From assembly GCF_000004195.4 (NCBI RefSeq), contig NC_030683.2:72077764-72141763 (forward strand): a stretch of DNA of 64,000 bases, in the 5' to 3' direction. A program made the position numbers and the translations under genes. Numbering within the stretch: the stretch's first letter is position 1; each line of letters starts with the position of its first letter. Source of the DNA: Xenopus tropicalis. Its lineage: Eukaryota; Chordata; Amphibia; Anura; Pipidae. Below are positions 1-12,982 of the stretch, one piece after another. Under the pieces are notes generated by a model. It had not been told where the DNA came from and did no database searches. It saw only the letters and a list, made by a program, of their open reading frames with translations.

Positions 1-457
1 ATGGTGTCTTTTTATCATTTATAGCAGCTCGTGAACTCCAGAGTGTGGGTTAGATCGAGCGATGGCACAAGGGTGTTTCTAGCAGCTGGGTTAAACCGAG
101 CACTGGCGATTTTTTTCTGTGTTTAAAATAATGTTTGCATCATGTAGATATGGAATTGATAAGTGTCCTGATCCTGAATTTAACTAAGTCAAATATACAT
201 ATTAATAAGAAGAAAACAGCCAAAGTTTATCATGCTTTCTTAGTGTAACAATAAACAAGCTATATGATATGCTATATGATATGCCCAGGCTGGCAGATGT
301 CTTTCTGGGGGGTCCAATAAATCTTAGTGGGACAGACTTCAAGCCAGCAGTACCTATTTACACTCAAGGGTGGGGGTGACAGAGAGGCAAAGAGACAAGA
401 TCACTTAGCAAAGAGTGTAGAAGGCATGTAGCATATATTAATGTAGTTTAGTTCTTC
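1..457. other. Unassigned non-coding DNA
   Basis: I see no gene or recognisable repeat family here. The only local structure is a short tandem duplication of gctatatgatat at about 259-282. The reading frames are short and have no family resemblance. Confidence 0.6.
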
Positions 458-872
458 TTAAAGGAGAAGGAAAGGCAAAGTCACTTGGGGGTGCCAAAAT
501 GTTAGGCACCCCCAAGTGACTTTAATCGCTTACCTCGTACCCCGGGCTGGTGCCCCTGTATGGAGAAAACAGTACCAGCCTGGGGTACCTGGGGCAATGC
601 CCTTCCTGCTTCCCTTTCCGAAAATGCCAGTGGTCGGCGCATGCGCAGTAGAGTGAAAAGCCGACTTTTCTGTTAAAGTTTGGCTTTTCACTCTACTGCG
701 CATGCACGCGCAGGGAACCAGGAAGGAAGAAGCGAATGCTGCTACCCCGGACTGGTGCTGTTCTCCCTGAGCAGGGGCACCAGCCTGGGGTAAAAGGTAG
801 GCGATTAAAGTCACTTGGGGGTGCCTAACATTTTGGCACCCCCAAGTGACTTTGCCTTTCTTTCTCCATTAA
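458..872. mobile_element. T2/Kolobok-type MITE with nested hairpins
   Basis: The element is bounded by TTAA at 458-461 and 869-872, and its ends begin TTAAAGGAGAAGGAAAGG, the signature of the Xenopus T2 family (Kolobok superfamily, TTAA target). It is a near-complete palindrome of about 415 bp. A hairpin with gtcacttgggggtgcc arms sits near each end (480-520 and 810-850), and a third centres on the two cttttcactctactgcgcat arms at about 637-704. It has no coding capacity, so it would depend on a transposase supplied from elsewhere. A close relative lies at 40958-41379 and a decayed one at about 12983-13360. The reading frame on the minus strand at 530-814 falls inside the palindrome and is not a gene. 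Confidence 0.88.
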
Positions 873-2319
873 AGGGGATGTAAAACCAATTTTGAAGTAC
901 AGCATCTTCTAGTTTTCCCTGGACAGATGAGGGCTGATTTACTCTAGACTGAACTAATGAATCTAGCAAATGAATCCATTAGCAACATTTTTCTTACAGT
1001 CAGAATTTACAGGCCAATGGCAGACAATACATTTTCTGCAGTTAAATAAAAGGCCTATTCTGCCCACAGCCACTGCGGTTTAGTGAACATACTGTATGTG
1101 TTGTTTCGACTTTGCCAAGTATAATTACTTTTATAACATTCCCTCATTATGTGTATACCTGTAGAATGGTGGAACATTTATCATTTGCAGCCTTGCAGTG
1201 GCTCAGTTATGACTGGGGCACTATCTGCATGGAATTTGTATCCTATACTTGTCTCTATGTGGGTGGTTTCCCCATGCGGGTACATACAGGTAAGTTAATA
1301 AAAAGGCAACAGTGTGAGATTGAAAGCTCTGCTGAGACACGCACTGCATAAAATGTTGCTGCTATATATATTGGCTATATGTTTTGTGTATCCATTCTGC
1401 CACATGTACCTAACTTTGTAGCACTTGTACCTGATACTAAACTTTGCTCATGTTTTTTCCTGGAACAATTATATAAATCCTAAGGCACATATTTCATGCT
1501 GATTTGGCCCCTTCTGCTCCATACAGTATATGTTCATATTAAGAGGACTGGAATTTGCCTGTCAATACAAACATGGATCTGATTTTGGACAGAAAATGCA
1601 TATAAGCATATATAGAATTGAGTCATATCAATGCCAACATATAGGTGTTTTCCTTGTTGATAGCTTTTTACGCCAGAGTAGAAAATGCAATATGTACCAT
1701 AGGCCAAACTGTCTGGTCTGGTAATTAGTACATGTAAAAATACAAACAAGCTGCTGTTATTTGATTCCGGAATGTCCACAAATACAGTGAAAGTGGATTA
1801 AAAAAAAATCTGGTTTGTGTAAATTGACTGTAGTGTACCCCTTGATGTCTGATCACAGGCAGCAGGACATAGATCTCACTAATGCATGTACAATAGCTGC
1901 AAAATGTTTCACACCCAAGTCCTGGACACAGATCATAGACACCCTATGAGGCTGGGATAAAGGCTCCACTCTACCCAGGCAATTAGCCTAACAAAAAAAC
2001 CATTTGTGTGGTGCTGGTATAGTTTGCACGCGCCTTCCCAGCAGCTAACTGCACAGATAATTAAATAACATGCTTTGCCTAATCCCCCACCCCCGCTGTC
2101 AGAATGACCCTTTATCATCCTTTGCACAGACCCATCGAGGTGAAAGAAAGGCAGTCAAAAAGAACAAAGGGGAAATACACAGTGGCACTAAAAGTATTTT
2201 AAGCTGGAACTTAGTTTGTTTTCCTATTAAAAGAAGAAGTAATTGAGCTTTTATTTAAATACACCAAAGCACGTAATAAACATCCAAGATACCAATACAG
2301 TCTTAGCAGGTAAATGTAG
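873..2319. other. Unassigned non-coding DNA
   Basis: About 1.4 kb with no recognised gene or repeat. Frames such as 1112-1351 and 1530-1724 have no domain-like composition and no splice-site context that I can support. Confidence 0.5.
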
Positions 2320-2435
2320 TTATCTTAGTTAGCCAATAAAGGTATCACCTTTATACCACTTTTGTTATTTTTTATTTCAAAAGGGTTACCCTGTAAACAT
2401 TTTTTGACTGGCTAACACGGTACATCACCTTTTCC
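2320..2435. repeat. Possible dispersed repeat with a 'tggctaacacggtac' end
   Basis: The segment runs from ttagccaataaaggtatcac to gactggctaacacggtacat. From memory, similar pairs (a 'gttagcc..aaggt' start and a 'gactaacacggct' end) recur in retroposon tails of several vertebrates. I cannot confirm the family here. No target duplication is evident. Confidence 0.3.
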
Positions 2436-2468
2436 TGCAGGTAAATGTAGTCATATATTGAAGTACAA

Positions 2469-2804
2469 TAGGGTTGATTCACTAAAGGTCGATAAGCATT
2501 ATCACATGCTTTTTTTCGTTAAAATTGACGTGAAAAAAAGGCACAATTCGCTAAAGTATTATCGCATTAAGTCACATATCGCATGTGTTAAATAACGTGC
2601 AATTTTAATGCATTGCGTTAATTAGCATGCAGAAATAATACTAACGCATGATTCACAAACACTTATACATGTTAAATATCACATAAGTCTATGCGAAAAT
2701 TAACACCTACTTGGGGCAGGCGGTAATTATAGAAAAATTTAGAAAATTTTTACCACATGCTATAAATAGTGCTCGTTTTTACGCACCTTAGTGAATCAAC
2801 CCTA
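2469..2804. mobile_element. Palindromic MITE, TIR GGGTTGATTCACTAA, TA flanks
   Basis: The terminal inverted repeats are tagggttgattcactaa at the left and ttagtgaatcaaccctaa at the right, about 336 bp apart, with TA on both sides of the GGGTTG ends. The interior is AT-rich with repeated 'cgcat' and 'gcgtta' motifs and has no reading frame of note. The TA flanks fit a Tc1/mariner-like target. A three-base TAA-type target of the PIF/Harbinger kind is not excluded. Confidence 0.72.
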
Positions 2805-3148
2805 ATGTATGAAAGCAGATTTTTGTCTAGAAACACACAGTCCCATTATCACTATTACAAATGGGTGGTCCTAAGTGCGGTTGAGGTACGAGTTTCGGTA
2901 CCCCAAACTCTTGTTATCAGTAATTGCTATGTTTTTATGCAAAGATGCAAATCACTTCAGAGGGATGTTCTTATTGTTATTGTTTTGCCAAAACTTTTCT
3001 TTGTGCACTTAAAGAACAAATGCTACTGTTTCTTTAGTGTAAATTCTGTCTGCACAACTTAACATAAAACAAAAATAAATAAATATATTGCAAGATGGGT
3101 GACTGATAAATGTACTATTTTATTGTATTTTAAAGGCATGGGTTTGAG

Positions 3149-3440
3149 CAGTGATCCCCAGCCAGTGGTTTGTGAGTAACATGTTGCGCACCACTCCTTT
3201 TATGTTGCTCCCAGTGGCCTCAAAGTAGGTGCCCATTTTTGCATATCTGGCTTGGAGACAAGTTTTGGAAGCACAGAGATTTTTACTCCAAGCAGAGCCT
3301 CCTGCAGGCCAGCAGCCCACATGAGGCTACCAAACAGCCAATCACAGTCCTTATTTGGCATCTCCAAAGAACTTTTATCATGCTTGAGTGGCTCACCAAC
3401 ACTTTTTACATCTGCATGTGGCTCACCTGTGCTAGAGAAT
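3149..3440. mobile_element. hAT (Charlie-like) MITE, decayed
   Basis: The left end is cagtgatccccagccagtgg, followed by 'gtgagtaacatgttgc' and 'ttgctcccagtggcctcaaa'. The same blocks occur, inverted and better preserved, in the element at 50994-51272, which has a clear 8-bp target duplication. The right end here is too diverged to place exactly and no duplication is readable. All reading frames across it (3120-3602) are shadows of the repeat. Confidence 0.7.
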
Positions 3441-3996
3441 TTACTAAGATCAAATACAAAGAGTGATAAATACAATGTAAAATATGTTTATATTTATATA
3501 AGTTTTAAAGGTGTTTTGAGGAGATCTAAACCCTCTATTAAACTTTTCTGCTACACCCCTAGTTGTTTAAAGAAGATGACCAAAAAGGGCACAATTACAT
3601 AGTGTGTATTGTCAGCCTTTGGGTAAGCACAGGCTGAAAATGTGCCTGAACACTTAAAAATGCTCTCATTTGTTGGCAGATATCAGCTGTGTGTGGCTGC
3701 ACCCGGGCAGATTCAGTGGTTTCAGGTGCAGGTACAACTAGAAGAATTTTTAAGCGTATGAGCGGATTCTCGGCCTGTGCTGACAATCTGCCCCATGTGA
3801 CCTTGCCCTAAGGGCTTGTACTCATGGGGCGTTTTGCCCTGCATTACCCAGCACTGTAGTTCTCCTGCGTTCCAGAGCAGAGGAGCACAGGATGAAACCA
3901 AATCCATTCTTTTTTATGGGTCACTGACAAAAGCACATGTAAGCACCAAGCACAGGTGGAATGCATCATCAGTAATCGATTGCATTTCATCAAAAC
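3441..3996. other. Unassigned non-coding DNA
   Basis: No gene or repeat family recognised. The overlapping short frames on both strands at 3595-4044 look random. Confidence 0.5.
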
Positions 3997-4240
3997 TAGT
4001 GATGAGCTAATCTGCCCCATTTCGCTCCGCAGAGAAATTCCCAAAACTTTGGGAGCTGCAAAAAACCGACGCGATCAACAATTTTTTTTGACACGCATAA
4101 TTTTTTTAAGATGATCAACAATTTTTTTTTTACACAAATTTTTTCGTGGCAGATTTTTGCATCTGTTTCATGAAACAATCCGCCAAATCGTGCAATGCGG
4201 AAATTAGCTACAAACCCATGCCTGGCAAAAAATTTTGCTA
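3997..4240. mobile_element. hAT-like MITE, TAGTGATGAGC family, diverged copy
   Basis: It starts with tagtgatgagctaatctg, matching the end of the better preserved copy at 20569-20909. The body has the family's 'gacacgcataa', 'catgcctggcaaa' and long T-tract features. The right end is degenerate at about 4240. Confidence 0.6.
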
Positions 4241-5761
4241 GTCAAAAGGATTTATTTTTCTGCAAAAGCTGAGTGTTGTTGGGCAAACAGTGTTTAAAGG
4301 GTGATACTAGAGATAGGCAGCAGAGGCAGCCACCTAAGGTGCAAGAGGGGAGGGGCCCCAATTCCAATTGATGGTGAGGTCTTATCCAAAATTCCATCAA
4401 AGTTCCATGTCTAAGTTACCCTTAGAGCTTCTGGACACTCAATAAGCTGACTGGTCAGCCTTGAGCTAAACTTTCCCATCATGTCTGTTTTTTTGCTTTT
4501 GTATTGTAAACTTTACCCAGCCTAACATTGCCTATTTCTAATCATCTATCCCTGGCAAATTACTCCCTGGGGTGAACAAGGGCAAATGCAATGTCCCAAA
4601 AGTGTTAAAAATGAGGTGTGTCTCATGATTCATGAATATAGTAGGCCATAAGTGTATGATACTACTAGCCCCAAATATAGCATGTACAAGGAGGTTACAC
4701 TTTACTGGATGGGTTAGGTTTTTCTAAAAGTTATTAATACTGATTAGCTTTTAGCTTGCCGCTATAAACAGAATATAAGTGTTGAGTTACCAGTAAAAAA
4801 TCCCCTAAAGGATTATTTGGATGGTTAATGGGGTGGGAGTGTATCAGTTTCTCTCCTCCCCATCTAATTAAATTACATTGCTGTAGCCCATATGTGTTAT
4901 TACGAGAAGCTCATAAAAGCCCAGAATTTCTTCACATTTCCATGCTGCTTAAAAAGGTTAGCATTCCTTCCCAGTTCATCGCTAGTCACAATCTCACAAA
5001 AATCTCTGTCCGTAATTTCATTTTTTCTCTCCCACGACCTTGTTATTTTTCTTTGTTTATTCTGTATTTTATTTCTTCAAAGTTCTCCAGATAATTTAAA
5101 AAGTCCATCTGTTTACGATGCAAGTGTTTGTTTGTTACCATGAATACTAGAGATACATGGTTTTACATGGGTTTTTAAAAGAGCAAGGGCAATGACTGAG
5201 CAATGATCTGCAATACACTGGTACAAATTATATCTATCATGTAATCTTAGTAGAGTAAAAAAAAAGCTGAAAGCAGACTATACTTTGTCACATTTAAAAA
5301 AATAATTGTAATACACAACTGGGGGAAGGAAATTAATGGCATAAACAGAAAACATATTTGCAATGTGAACATTTTTTTACTCTGTGCAAATAATTGCTTG
5401 TTCATACTTAATATATTGTTTATGTGAACACATTGGGGGTCATTTTCAAAGTACAGGCTACAAAGTGCACTTTGTGTTCTGCCCTACACTTTTGTGAATA
5501 CAGCCTCTTTGGCAACACTTCAATCATGTTGGATGGGCTGAGTTTGCAGGTAAGTGCCCCAATCCTGCCCCCTACGCATCCCCTCAAATTGTGCATCATT
5601 CATTCAGTCTTCCCCATAGCAAGCATTAAGAACAGGACTGCCTTGTGCCCACTGGGCCTAGCACCAAAATGGTGATTATTAATTATGGTATGTTGACCTT
5701 TGATAATTTGGGGTGTATCAAAAAGGAAAGCAAAGTAATTTTTGCTGGGAAAACTTGTAGC
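4241..5761. other. Mostly unassigned DNA with one repeat-like fragment
   Basis: At about 4308-4400 'gagataggcagcagaggcag' and 'cacctaaggtgcaagagggg' resemble the start of the repeat at 5762. The rest is unassigned. A stretch at 5434-5680, starting 'gggggtcattttcaaagtac', may be another old dispersed repeat, but I cannot find its other end. Confidence 0.4.
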
Positions 5762-6165
5762 CAGGGCTGGAACTATTGGTAGGCAGAAGAGGCATGTGCC
5801 TTGGGCCCAACAGAAGGTGGGACAATAGGCACACACCTCCTCTGTGGCCTACCCCAAAGGTACACATTCCAATAACAATTTTTCCTGCGACCATCGTTCA
5901 TTCCCTGCATTGACATTCAGGGCTGAATCGTCAGGTATGGAGGAAGAAACAATATGGATTTGACCACCACCTGACACAGATTTTGTGCCAGCGCCTTCAA
6001 CGGCACCCAATCAAAATCTTTTGACCTGTCAAATCGAAGAGACAACGGATATCCAAAGCTTTTGCGATATCGGCTGTCTTGTTGATCCACCATACACACA
6101 CCGAATATCAAACAAAAGTAGGTTTTCATACAATACTATCGGTGTGTGTATGGTCAGCTCTAGCC
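5762..6165. mobile_element. Repeat fragments ('cagggctggaac' and 'ggtgtgtgtatggtcagc')
   Basis: At 5762 cagggctggaactattggta looks like the end of a hAT-type element. At about 5885-6165 a second block ends in 'atcggtgtgtgtatggtcag', with an inverted 'accatacacacaccgaat' at 6089, as in Xenopus MITEs of the 'gtgtatggcc' type. Boundaries and target duplications are not clear, so this is recorded as composite repeat debris. Confidence 0.4.
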
Positions 6166-6297
6166 TGGGCCCTTGTCTCCCCCCAGCGTCTGCTCATAAT
6201 TGTCCCCTTGTCCCCCTACCGCATTGTTGTGTGTTGTTTATGTAAGCACTGCTTAAGGCACACTATTAAAACAGACAATGATAGGCTAGAGTAAAGC

Positions 6298-6488
6298 AAG
6301 GCATACACGTTAAGATTCACTCAGTCATTAAAATCACAGGATGTTTGCCCAGTTTGGCCACCAACATTATGGGCCAAACTGGGCTGATTCGATCAACTAT
6401 TGGGGACCATAAAATGGCAGATAAGCTGCGGAATCATCTGAAGGGGCCGAATCAGCAGCTTAAATTTGCCCTGTTTATGGCCACCTTA
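6298..6488. mobile_element. MITE of the 'tggccaccttaa' type
   Basis: The left part reads 'aggcatacacgttaagatt' and the right part 'aaatttgccctgtttatggccaccttaa', with 'gcagataagctgcggaatca' in the middle. A shorter relative with 'gcagataagctgccgaatca' and 'cttaaatctgcccatgtatg' is at 62541-62632. It is non-coding and the ends are imperfect. Confidence 0.5.
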
Positions 6489-9400
6489 ACTTCAACTTGT
6501 ACTGTTGCAATGTGCAAAATCCATGCTTTTGTATTAGGATTGCTTTTAAAACTATTTATATGGTATATACCCCTAAAATTTATAACTTAGCATAGTCCAT
6601 CTCACACAGCAGATGTTTGCATAAGGCAGAAATATTTTCCACCATTAACATACAGCCTAGTGTAAACACTAGGATACCAGTGCGTAATGCTATACATCCA
6701 GGCGATTTTTCTCATTGTGTTTTCATTATTCTATGCTACTTGTGTAATCTTACGATAATATACAGTGTCAAAAGGTTTTATGGTTTAAAAAAAAAGAAAA
6801 ACCAGGCCAAAGAGGCTATGTATTTATATTGCGACATTCCAAAAATTATGAGAAGGTCCATCACATTGGCAGAGCGCCTACCAGCAGGCAGTTTACTCTC
6901 AGATGCAGTGCTGAGTTATATGCAGAGTAAAATCATCCTGAAAAATTTGCACATGGTCACTCTGTTACTGTCATATTCATAAAAGCAACATCAGTGACAC
7001 CCACCCACCTTATATCATTTTGACTGAAGCTAAGCATGCAAGCTGTGCTCACTCTGAGCTGTCGGAATTTATCTCTGCCTTTGTAAACACTAGAATCCAT
7101 CCAGTGCACATATAGCTTGGTAGGTTGTGGTTATCACATTGTGGTCAGTGCATAACTAGGGCCAAAAATATATGTGTGATAGCTAAGAGAAGTTTATTAC
7201 ATAAAATCTGAATTCCTATTTCTCCTGAAATAGTGAGCCTTGGTCTAAATTGTACAATTTACCACTTAAAGCTAAGGCGGATATTTACAGTGTTATTACC
7301 CAAGGATACAGCAGTCTGTGTGGTGCTACATAAAACAAGACAACCTGCTGCAATGAAGCTATTGTTGAATCTTTTATATTATCTGTCATTGTATGCTTGG
7401 GTGTTGTAATACAGTTGATTACCCCTGACTAAATGTTCATCTTAAAATCTATCGACAATCTATGCGGCAGTGTCAGTCCATACCAGTGGCTACTCTCAAC
7501 AGTGCCTGAGCATTCATCCCTCTGTGAAGGCTATGAGAAAACAGGCTAATTTATTATCAGGGGCACTGAGGGTGATGACACATGGGACATATTGTCGTTC
7601 ACACTAAATATCCTCTAGCAAGGGCGAAAAAGGTTCTGAAAATACTACTAAAGTCAGTGTGATTCTCTCTCAGTAAAACATCTAAATCACATAATCATGC
7701 AGAAGGCAATTTTGCACATTTCAAATGTTTTACTGGCACAGATTCAGATGGGCAAAAAAGGTCCCATAGGTGAAAAGGGTTCCATCATATGCCATAACGC
7801 TAAGTGATACAAATTTCCCCCATATACAAAGAATTTCCGCCTAGAACCCAATTAAAAATCTGGTGCAAGGTACATAGGCACAAGCAGGCTTTGTATTGCC
7901 ATAACCAGTTCTAAATAAGACACTGGTTAGGGTTGTGCTAGGGGGTGCCAGTATATCACTCACATATATGCAACACATTCTGAGAACACAAAGATTTGTA
8001 ACTATGGAGTGCACTTTAAACCCACATTTGTAAATGAGCCCAAAGAAGTTGTCCTTTGTATAGAGGATTCTGTTTATAGCTCCATTCAGTTGGCCATGGC
8101 TGAAATTAATTCAGAAAATAAACCTAGAATACAGCCATGACCCCTGCTACTGATATAAGATATTATAACATTTTTTGGTCAGGCAATGTATAAAATTGCC
8201 TTCTTTAACAAGGCATAGGCTAAGGCCACACAAGATAAGCAAATGCCAGCCTTATACCCAGGCCAAGAATCAGCCCTATGTGGCTTTAGTTTAAGGCTTA
8301 TGTCACACAAAGCATTTTGAGAAAAAAACAGATCACTCTCGATTGTGGGCAGAGAAAACTGTTGCGTGACATTAGCCTAAATATGCATTTACATATTCAT
8401 TTAACAAAATGAAAACATTTAAGTACAGTGGCAGTTTATAAGGTACTTTGAGTGGAGTCTCCAGCAGTTCTGACGGCAGCAGTTTTAAATGATACGTTTG
8501 GAGGAATATATGGCAATAGCCCATGTTGATCACTTTTCTATAGTTGTGTTGTTTTTGTACTATTGTATTATATATTTGATTTTTATCTCATTTTACTGAA
8601 TTCAGTTCCGCCAGCTGATCCCAAAGGAAAAATATCTGGAACATGATTGTACCAACTATTGCTTTTCAAATCCCTGATCATTTATATGGCACCCTGTAGT
8701 ACAGCCTTGGCTTTCAGTTACTGATCTAGTGGTGGTTAAACACTAACTAAGTAGGTAACATTTATGACATTCTTTAAATATGATAAATGTTCAGGCATGA
8801 GAAACATTTCTCCTTATAACTGGAAAAAAAATGTCAATGTATATGTATTCAATGTCTGAAAAATATTAACCTTTGCTTAATACACAGAAATGCGAAGTGG
8901 CAGAAGGAGCTTCAAATAATTTGAATTTATCCCAAATGGAAAAGATAGTTTGTAAGACAGAGTGGGCAGCAGGTGAATGAATGATTGTCAAAGTTAAAAT
9001 ACTCACCCACCTAAAGTGGGTTTTAATACTTTTTCTTTTATACTCTTTCAGTTTACATTAATTTTGAACATTTTTAGGTGATACAACCACAACTTTAAAA
9101 ATAATCATTTGAGTGATATGCATTATAATCCTGAAAACTACAGATTGTGCTCATGTTACATGATTATTTTGATAATTTTGATTTATTGAGGGCAATCTTA
9201 TATATTCTCTGAATTCCACCAAAACTCAGTTATTGTGAAATTCATGTACCCCCAAACCTTCTGATGCGCTGTTTGCCTTTTAGACTTGCACATTTGCTTG
9301 TATGTGTCTATATATGCATGCAAGCAAAATGGCTCATGTAAAAGTAGAAAACAGGTAATTAATTGAAAACCCCATTTTAATTTATACAAAACAGCAGATT

Positions 9401-10337
9401 TTCAGAGGGCACTGTCCCAAGTAAAGCATTGGACACAACAAGGCTGCACAATCTTCCTTACTAAATTAAATGGCTCTCTAAGATGCTGTATTGTACTTGA
9501 TGCTTTGTTAAAGGCTGCTTCATTCATATAAGCATTTTGCATAAGAAATAAAAAAAATGTTTAGTGTTGCTCATTTGTAATTCCTAACATGCAGTAAAGA
9601 GGAGTGAAGTATAAATATTACAGTGTGCACACAATAAATCTAAGCTTGACAGAGTCCCATTGGGGTTAAAAGGGTTAACTACCCGTGGGTCAGGCACACA
9701 TTTCCCACAGTTTACATAACCCCTTTCCCAGCTTCCCCCTCAAGCCCCATTCCTAAGAGGAATCTGCCCTAGCGACCATAAGCCGGAAACTAAAAATATC
9801 TCTTGGTTTATAAACAAATCTTAATGGGAGCAGAGACAGCCAAGCTGGGAAGAGAAGGAGTGCTGCCGGCTTTCTGGCAATACGGTGCACCCTTGATAAT
9901 GTCATACTCTGTACTTAATAGGGGGTGCAGGGTCCTATTGCTAAGATGGATAATACCTGTAGCAAACTAGTGGGGGATGTAAAAAGCACTTATGGCACTT
10001 TTTTATGGGAAAAAAAACATGGAGAAATTAAAAATAGCATTAAGCATTTTAATTTTCTTTATTACAGTTATGACCCCACACTGAAATATTTTAAACAGGG
10101 TGAATAAATGTCCTATATTGCATATAGGGTAGGATTTAGCATATACACCTAAACAGGAAGACTATCATAGTGACATATAATTCTATTACTAGGGTGAGAA
10201 TTTTAATATTTGTATTAATGAGGGATATGAGACAGTATGAGTCGCACAGATCTGGGTTTTCCCATCTTTAGCTACTATAATTGCAGAATAGAGGAAGGGA
10301 GAGAATATGTCTCACTTGCCCTCATAAATGAAGCCTA
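6489..10337. other. Repeat-poor non-coding DNA, about 3.8 kb
   Basis: There is no recognisable gene or long repeat. One small imperfect palindrome lies at about 8296-8383 ('ggcttatgtcacac' against 'gcgtgacattagcc'), likely a tiny MITE. The block at about 9650-9880 is less AT-rich than its surroundings and looks unique; a conserved non-coding element is possible but cannot be shown here. Confidence 0.5.
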
Positions 10338-11652
10338 TGGGGGTAATTCACAAAAGTGGAGGTAGCCCTTTTTTGGAGTAAAGGTGGTAGAAAAACTGGT
10401 GGAAAACACTTTTTCCAGATTCACAAACAGAAATCTGTCTAAATTCCGACTCAACCGCCTCTTTTCCGTTTTTGGTAAAAGAAAGACAGTTTACAGACAC
10501 TTGTGTGAATTTGTCATTATGAAATGATATTTATATGTCGTTTTAACATTTTTTTCCCTGACACTTTCAAAATGGAGTAAAACTCAGTGTAACTCTGTCA
10601 GACCAATTCTAAGCTCTTCTGTTTCGTTTTGTTTCACCCAGTCTCCATTTCACACCTCTAGGAGGAGCCCCATTGGGGGATCATTAACATATCAATGGGG
10701 ATTAGCAGAATATTGTTAGGGGACAACTTTCTGTCTAACCCTAGAACAATAGGTGCAACATTAACATTAACATTTTATAAACAAGTAAAACACTGATTAA
10801 ACAAAAAGGTTTAATTTATATCTTATATATGAAAAGTTTTTACCTCACATGTGCATTGTTATGCTAGTTTTAGCTGAATGAGGCAGTGAATATGTTGTAT
10901 ACATTTTTATTTAAAGGAAAAGTAAAGCCTCCCAGGCAAATTTTTAGTTTTAGCAGCAGTGCCCCCTCTTTAACCACTTCAACTTATCTGTGCCCCCATA
11001 GCATGTCCAGAACTACAGAGCTGCTTAACAGCATTGGTCCCACTTCTGTTGCCAGCAGCCATCTTGGTGATCAGCAAATAGCACATGCACACTGGCACCC
11101 AGACTGGGATATTGGGGTACAGGGTTGGACTGGCCCAACTGTTGGACCCCTTTTCACTGGGCATGTTGGTGTGTGGGCTAGATTGCTGCTGACCAGTAAT
11201 GAGTAGGAGCTAGAGAAGAAGGTATTTAGACTGTTAAATCTCGTTACAGAAGTGGAATTACACTGAAATATATAAAACGTCTGAAAGTCCAGCTTTCAGC
11301 TGTCCTGAAAAAAATGATGTATAGTTTCCCTGGGCAAACTAAAATTACCCCTCAGGAAATTCCCCCAAAGTAAAATGACAAATGTCATATGAAATGCAAA
11401 ATCTTGCTGGTAAAATTCATATTCCAAGGCTCATGTAGCTGTGGGCCTGAGTTTGATGGCACCGACAGATTTACTAAGAGCTAAAGGCAAATTTATAAAA
11501 AATGCTGGTAAAATGACAAAATCTGAAAACTGTCTGTTTAAAAGACAAATTCATAAATGGAGATAGAGGTTTGTGAATTAGGTGGAAAATCCGACAAATC
11601 TATCTCCACTTTTATTTTGTGTCAATATCAGCACTTTTGTGAATTCCCCCTA
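10338..11652. mobile_element. Long-TIR element 'gggggtaattcacaaaagtg', composite
   Basis: The left end gggggtaattcacaaaagtg (about 10339) is answered by cacttttgtgaattccccc at about 11633-11651. The inner flanks also pair loosely (ggtggaaaacac on the left, ttaggtggaaaatccgac on the right). The interior holds unrelated sequence. At about 10910 'ttaaaggaaaagtaaagcct' looks like the left end of a broken TTAA element, and at about 11120 'acagggttggactggcccaa' looks like a third repeat's end. It is either one element with later insertions or two related elements in tandem. Confidence 0.45.
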
Positions 11653-12454
11653 GGTGTTTATTAACTACTAATAAGGTTTTACCAAGCTGGTAGGAGTCCA
11701 TTTGAACCCAGGGTTTTCCCCATGGAACAATTGCCTCTGCTAGTTCCTCTGAAGTTATTGCATTATCCAAATATAGAGACTTTTTGTATAATCAAGGGAA
11801 AGTAATATCATTTAGAAACTGATCTAGTTCAGTTTTTGTTTATGTATCATGTGTGGAATATATGTCTTTGTAATAATCTTTGTAAAAATCTGCTAAAATA
11901 TAAAAAACAGTATTATCTCTGATTCTAGAGATCAAACTTAATTTTTCTAGGGTTTTTCCACTTGTCATCCTTTTAACATCTGCTTGAGCATGGCGTATTT
12001 TTTCCCCAAAAATAATACTATCTCACTTAAGACTGCAAACACTCTTCTGTGCTAACTATAAAATGTAGTCTTTTTATACTTGCAGATGAGATGCTACAGG
12101 TATACAGAAGCTTTAATTATACAATGAGTTATAAGGAAAAAAAGTAGTGTCAGGTGCTATTACAATAGTGAGTCAAATACATAAATCTATTGAAATGCTT
12201 TTATACTGTATACCAGTGAATTGCAGATGGAGTTTCCATTCTTGTTGAACTACAATATATGCATTAAATGTAGATGAATACATCGGGATAATAGGTAATG
12301 GAATTCTAACTCAAGCTATGCAAATGTTACAAGTATGTTGTTGTGTTTCTGTTACTGTTTTTTGTTTGACAAAAAAGGCAATATAACCCTGTTTAGGTAT
12401 GTGTTATATATGGTATATGAGCATGTGAAGCATACAGTGAGAATGTTACTTTTA
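11653..12454. other. Unassigned non-coding DNA
   Basis: AT-rich sequence with no gene or repeat that I can name. Confidence 0.5.
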
Positions 12455-12563
12455 TGCTCATCACTTAGCAATTTTTGCTCCCATTTTGTGAAACAAACCA
12501 CCAGTGGCGAAATGTGGAAATTCACTGTGAATCCATGCCTGGCGAAACATTTCACTCATCACT
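12455..12563. mobile_element. hAT-like MITE fragment, TAGTGATGAGC family
   Basis: The segment contains 'ccagtggcgaaatgtgga', 'gaatccatgcctggcgaaac' and ends 'ttcactcatcacta', matching in reverse the 5' part of the copy at 20569-20909. The other half is missing. The antiparallel frames at 12335-12565 and 12352-12555 are shadows. Confidence 0.6.
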
Positions 12564-12982
12564 AGAGATTGGAGCTCACAGAAAAATTCACACCCTTTCT
12601 ACTTATTTTTATGGCATTTTTAGAAGCGTGTTTATCAACAGGTGAAAGTTAGAGTTCACTATTTTATCAATACACTTCCAAATATTCCATAGGAGTGGAT
12701 AGAAAGTGCTGAGCTCTGTTAGATGAGCTATGTATTTTAAATTGACCAAGTGAAGGACACAGTATTATGGTAAATTATAAAAAAAAGGAATGACTGAACT
12801 GAAAGACAGATGCTCCAGTTGCCGTAGCCACAAGTGATTTCAGAATCACTATACTATATAAATCAAAAACTTAAAACACATCAGGACATAAGAGGCTAAG
12901 GCAAAATGAGTAGTAGAATTTAAAGGTGTGGTATCTCTATCAATATCATACTACTCAGATTACCTATCAATATCAGATTACT
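12564..12982. other. Unassigned non-coding DNA
   Basis: No gene or repeat recognised. A short direct repeat 'tatcaatatca' occurs twice near 12938-12970. Confidence 0.45.
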
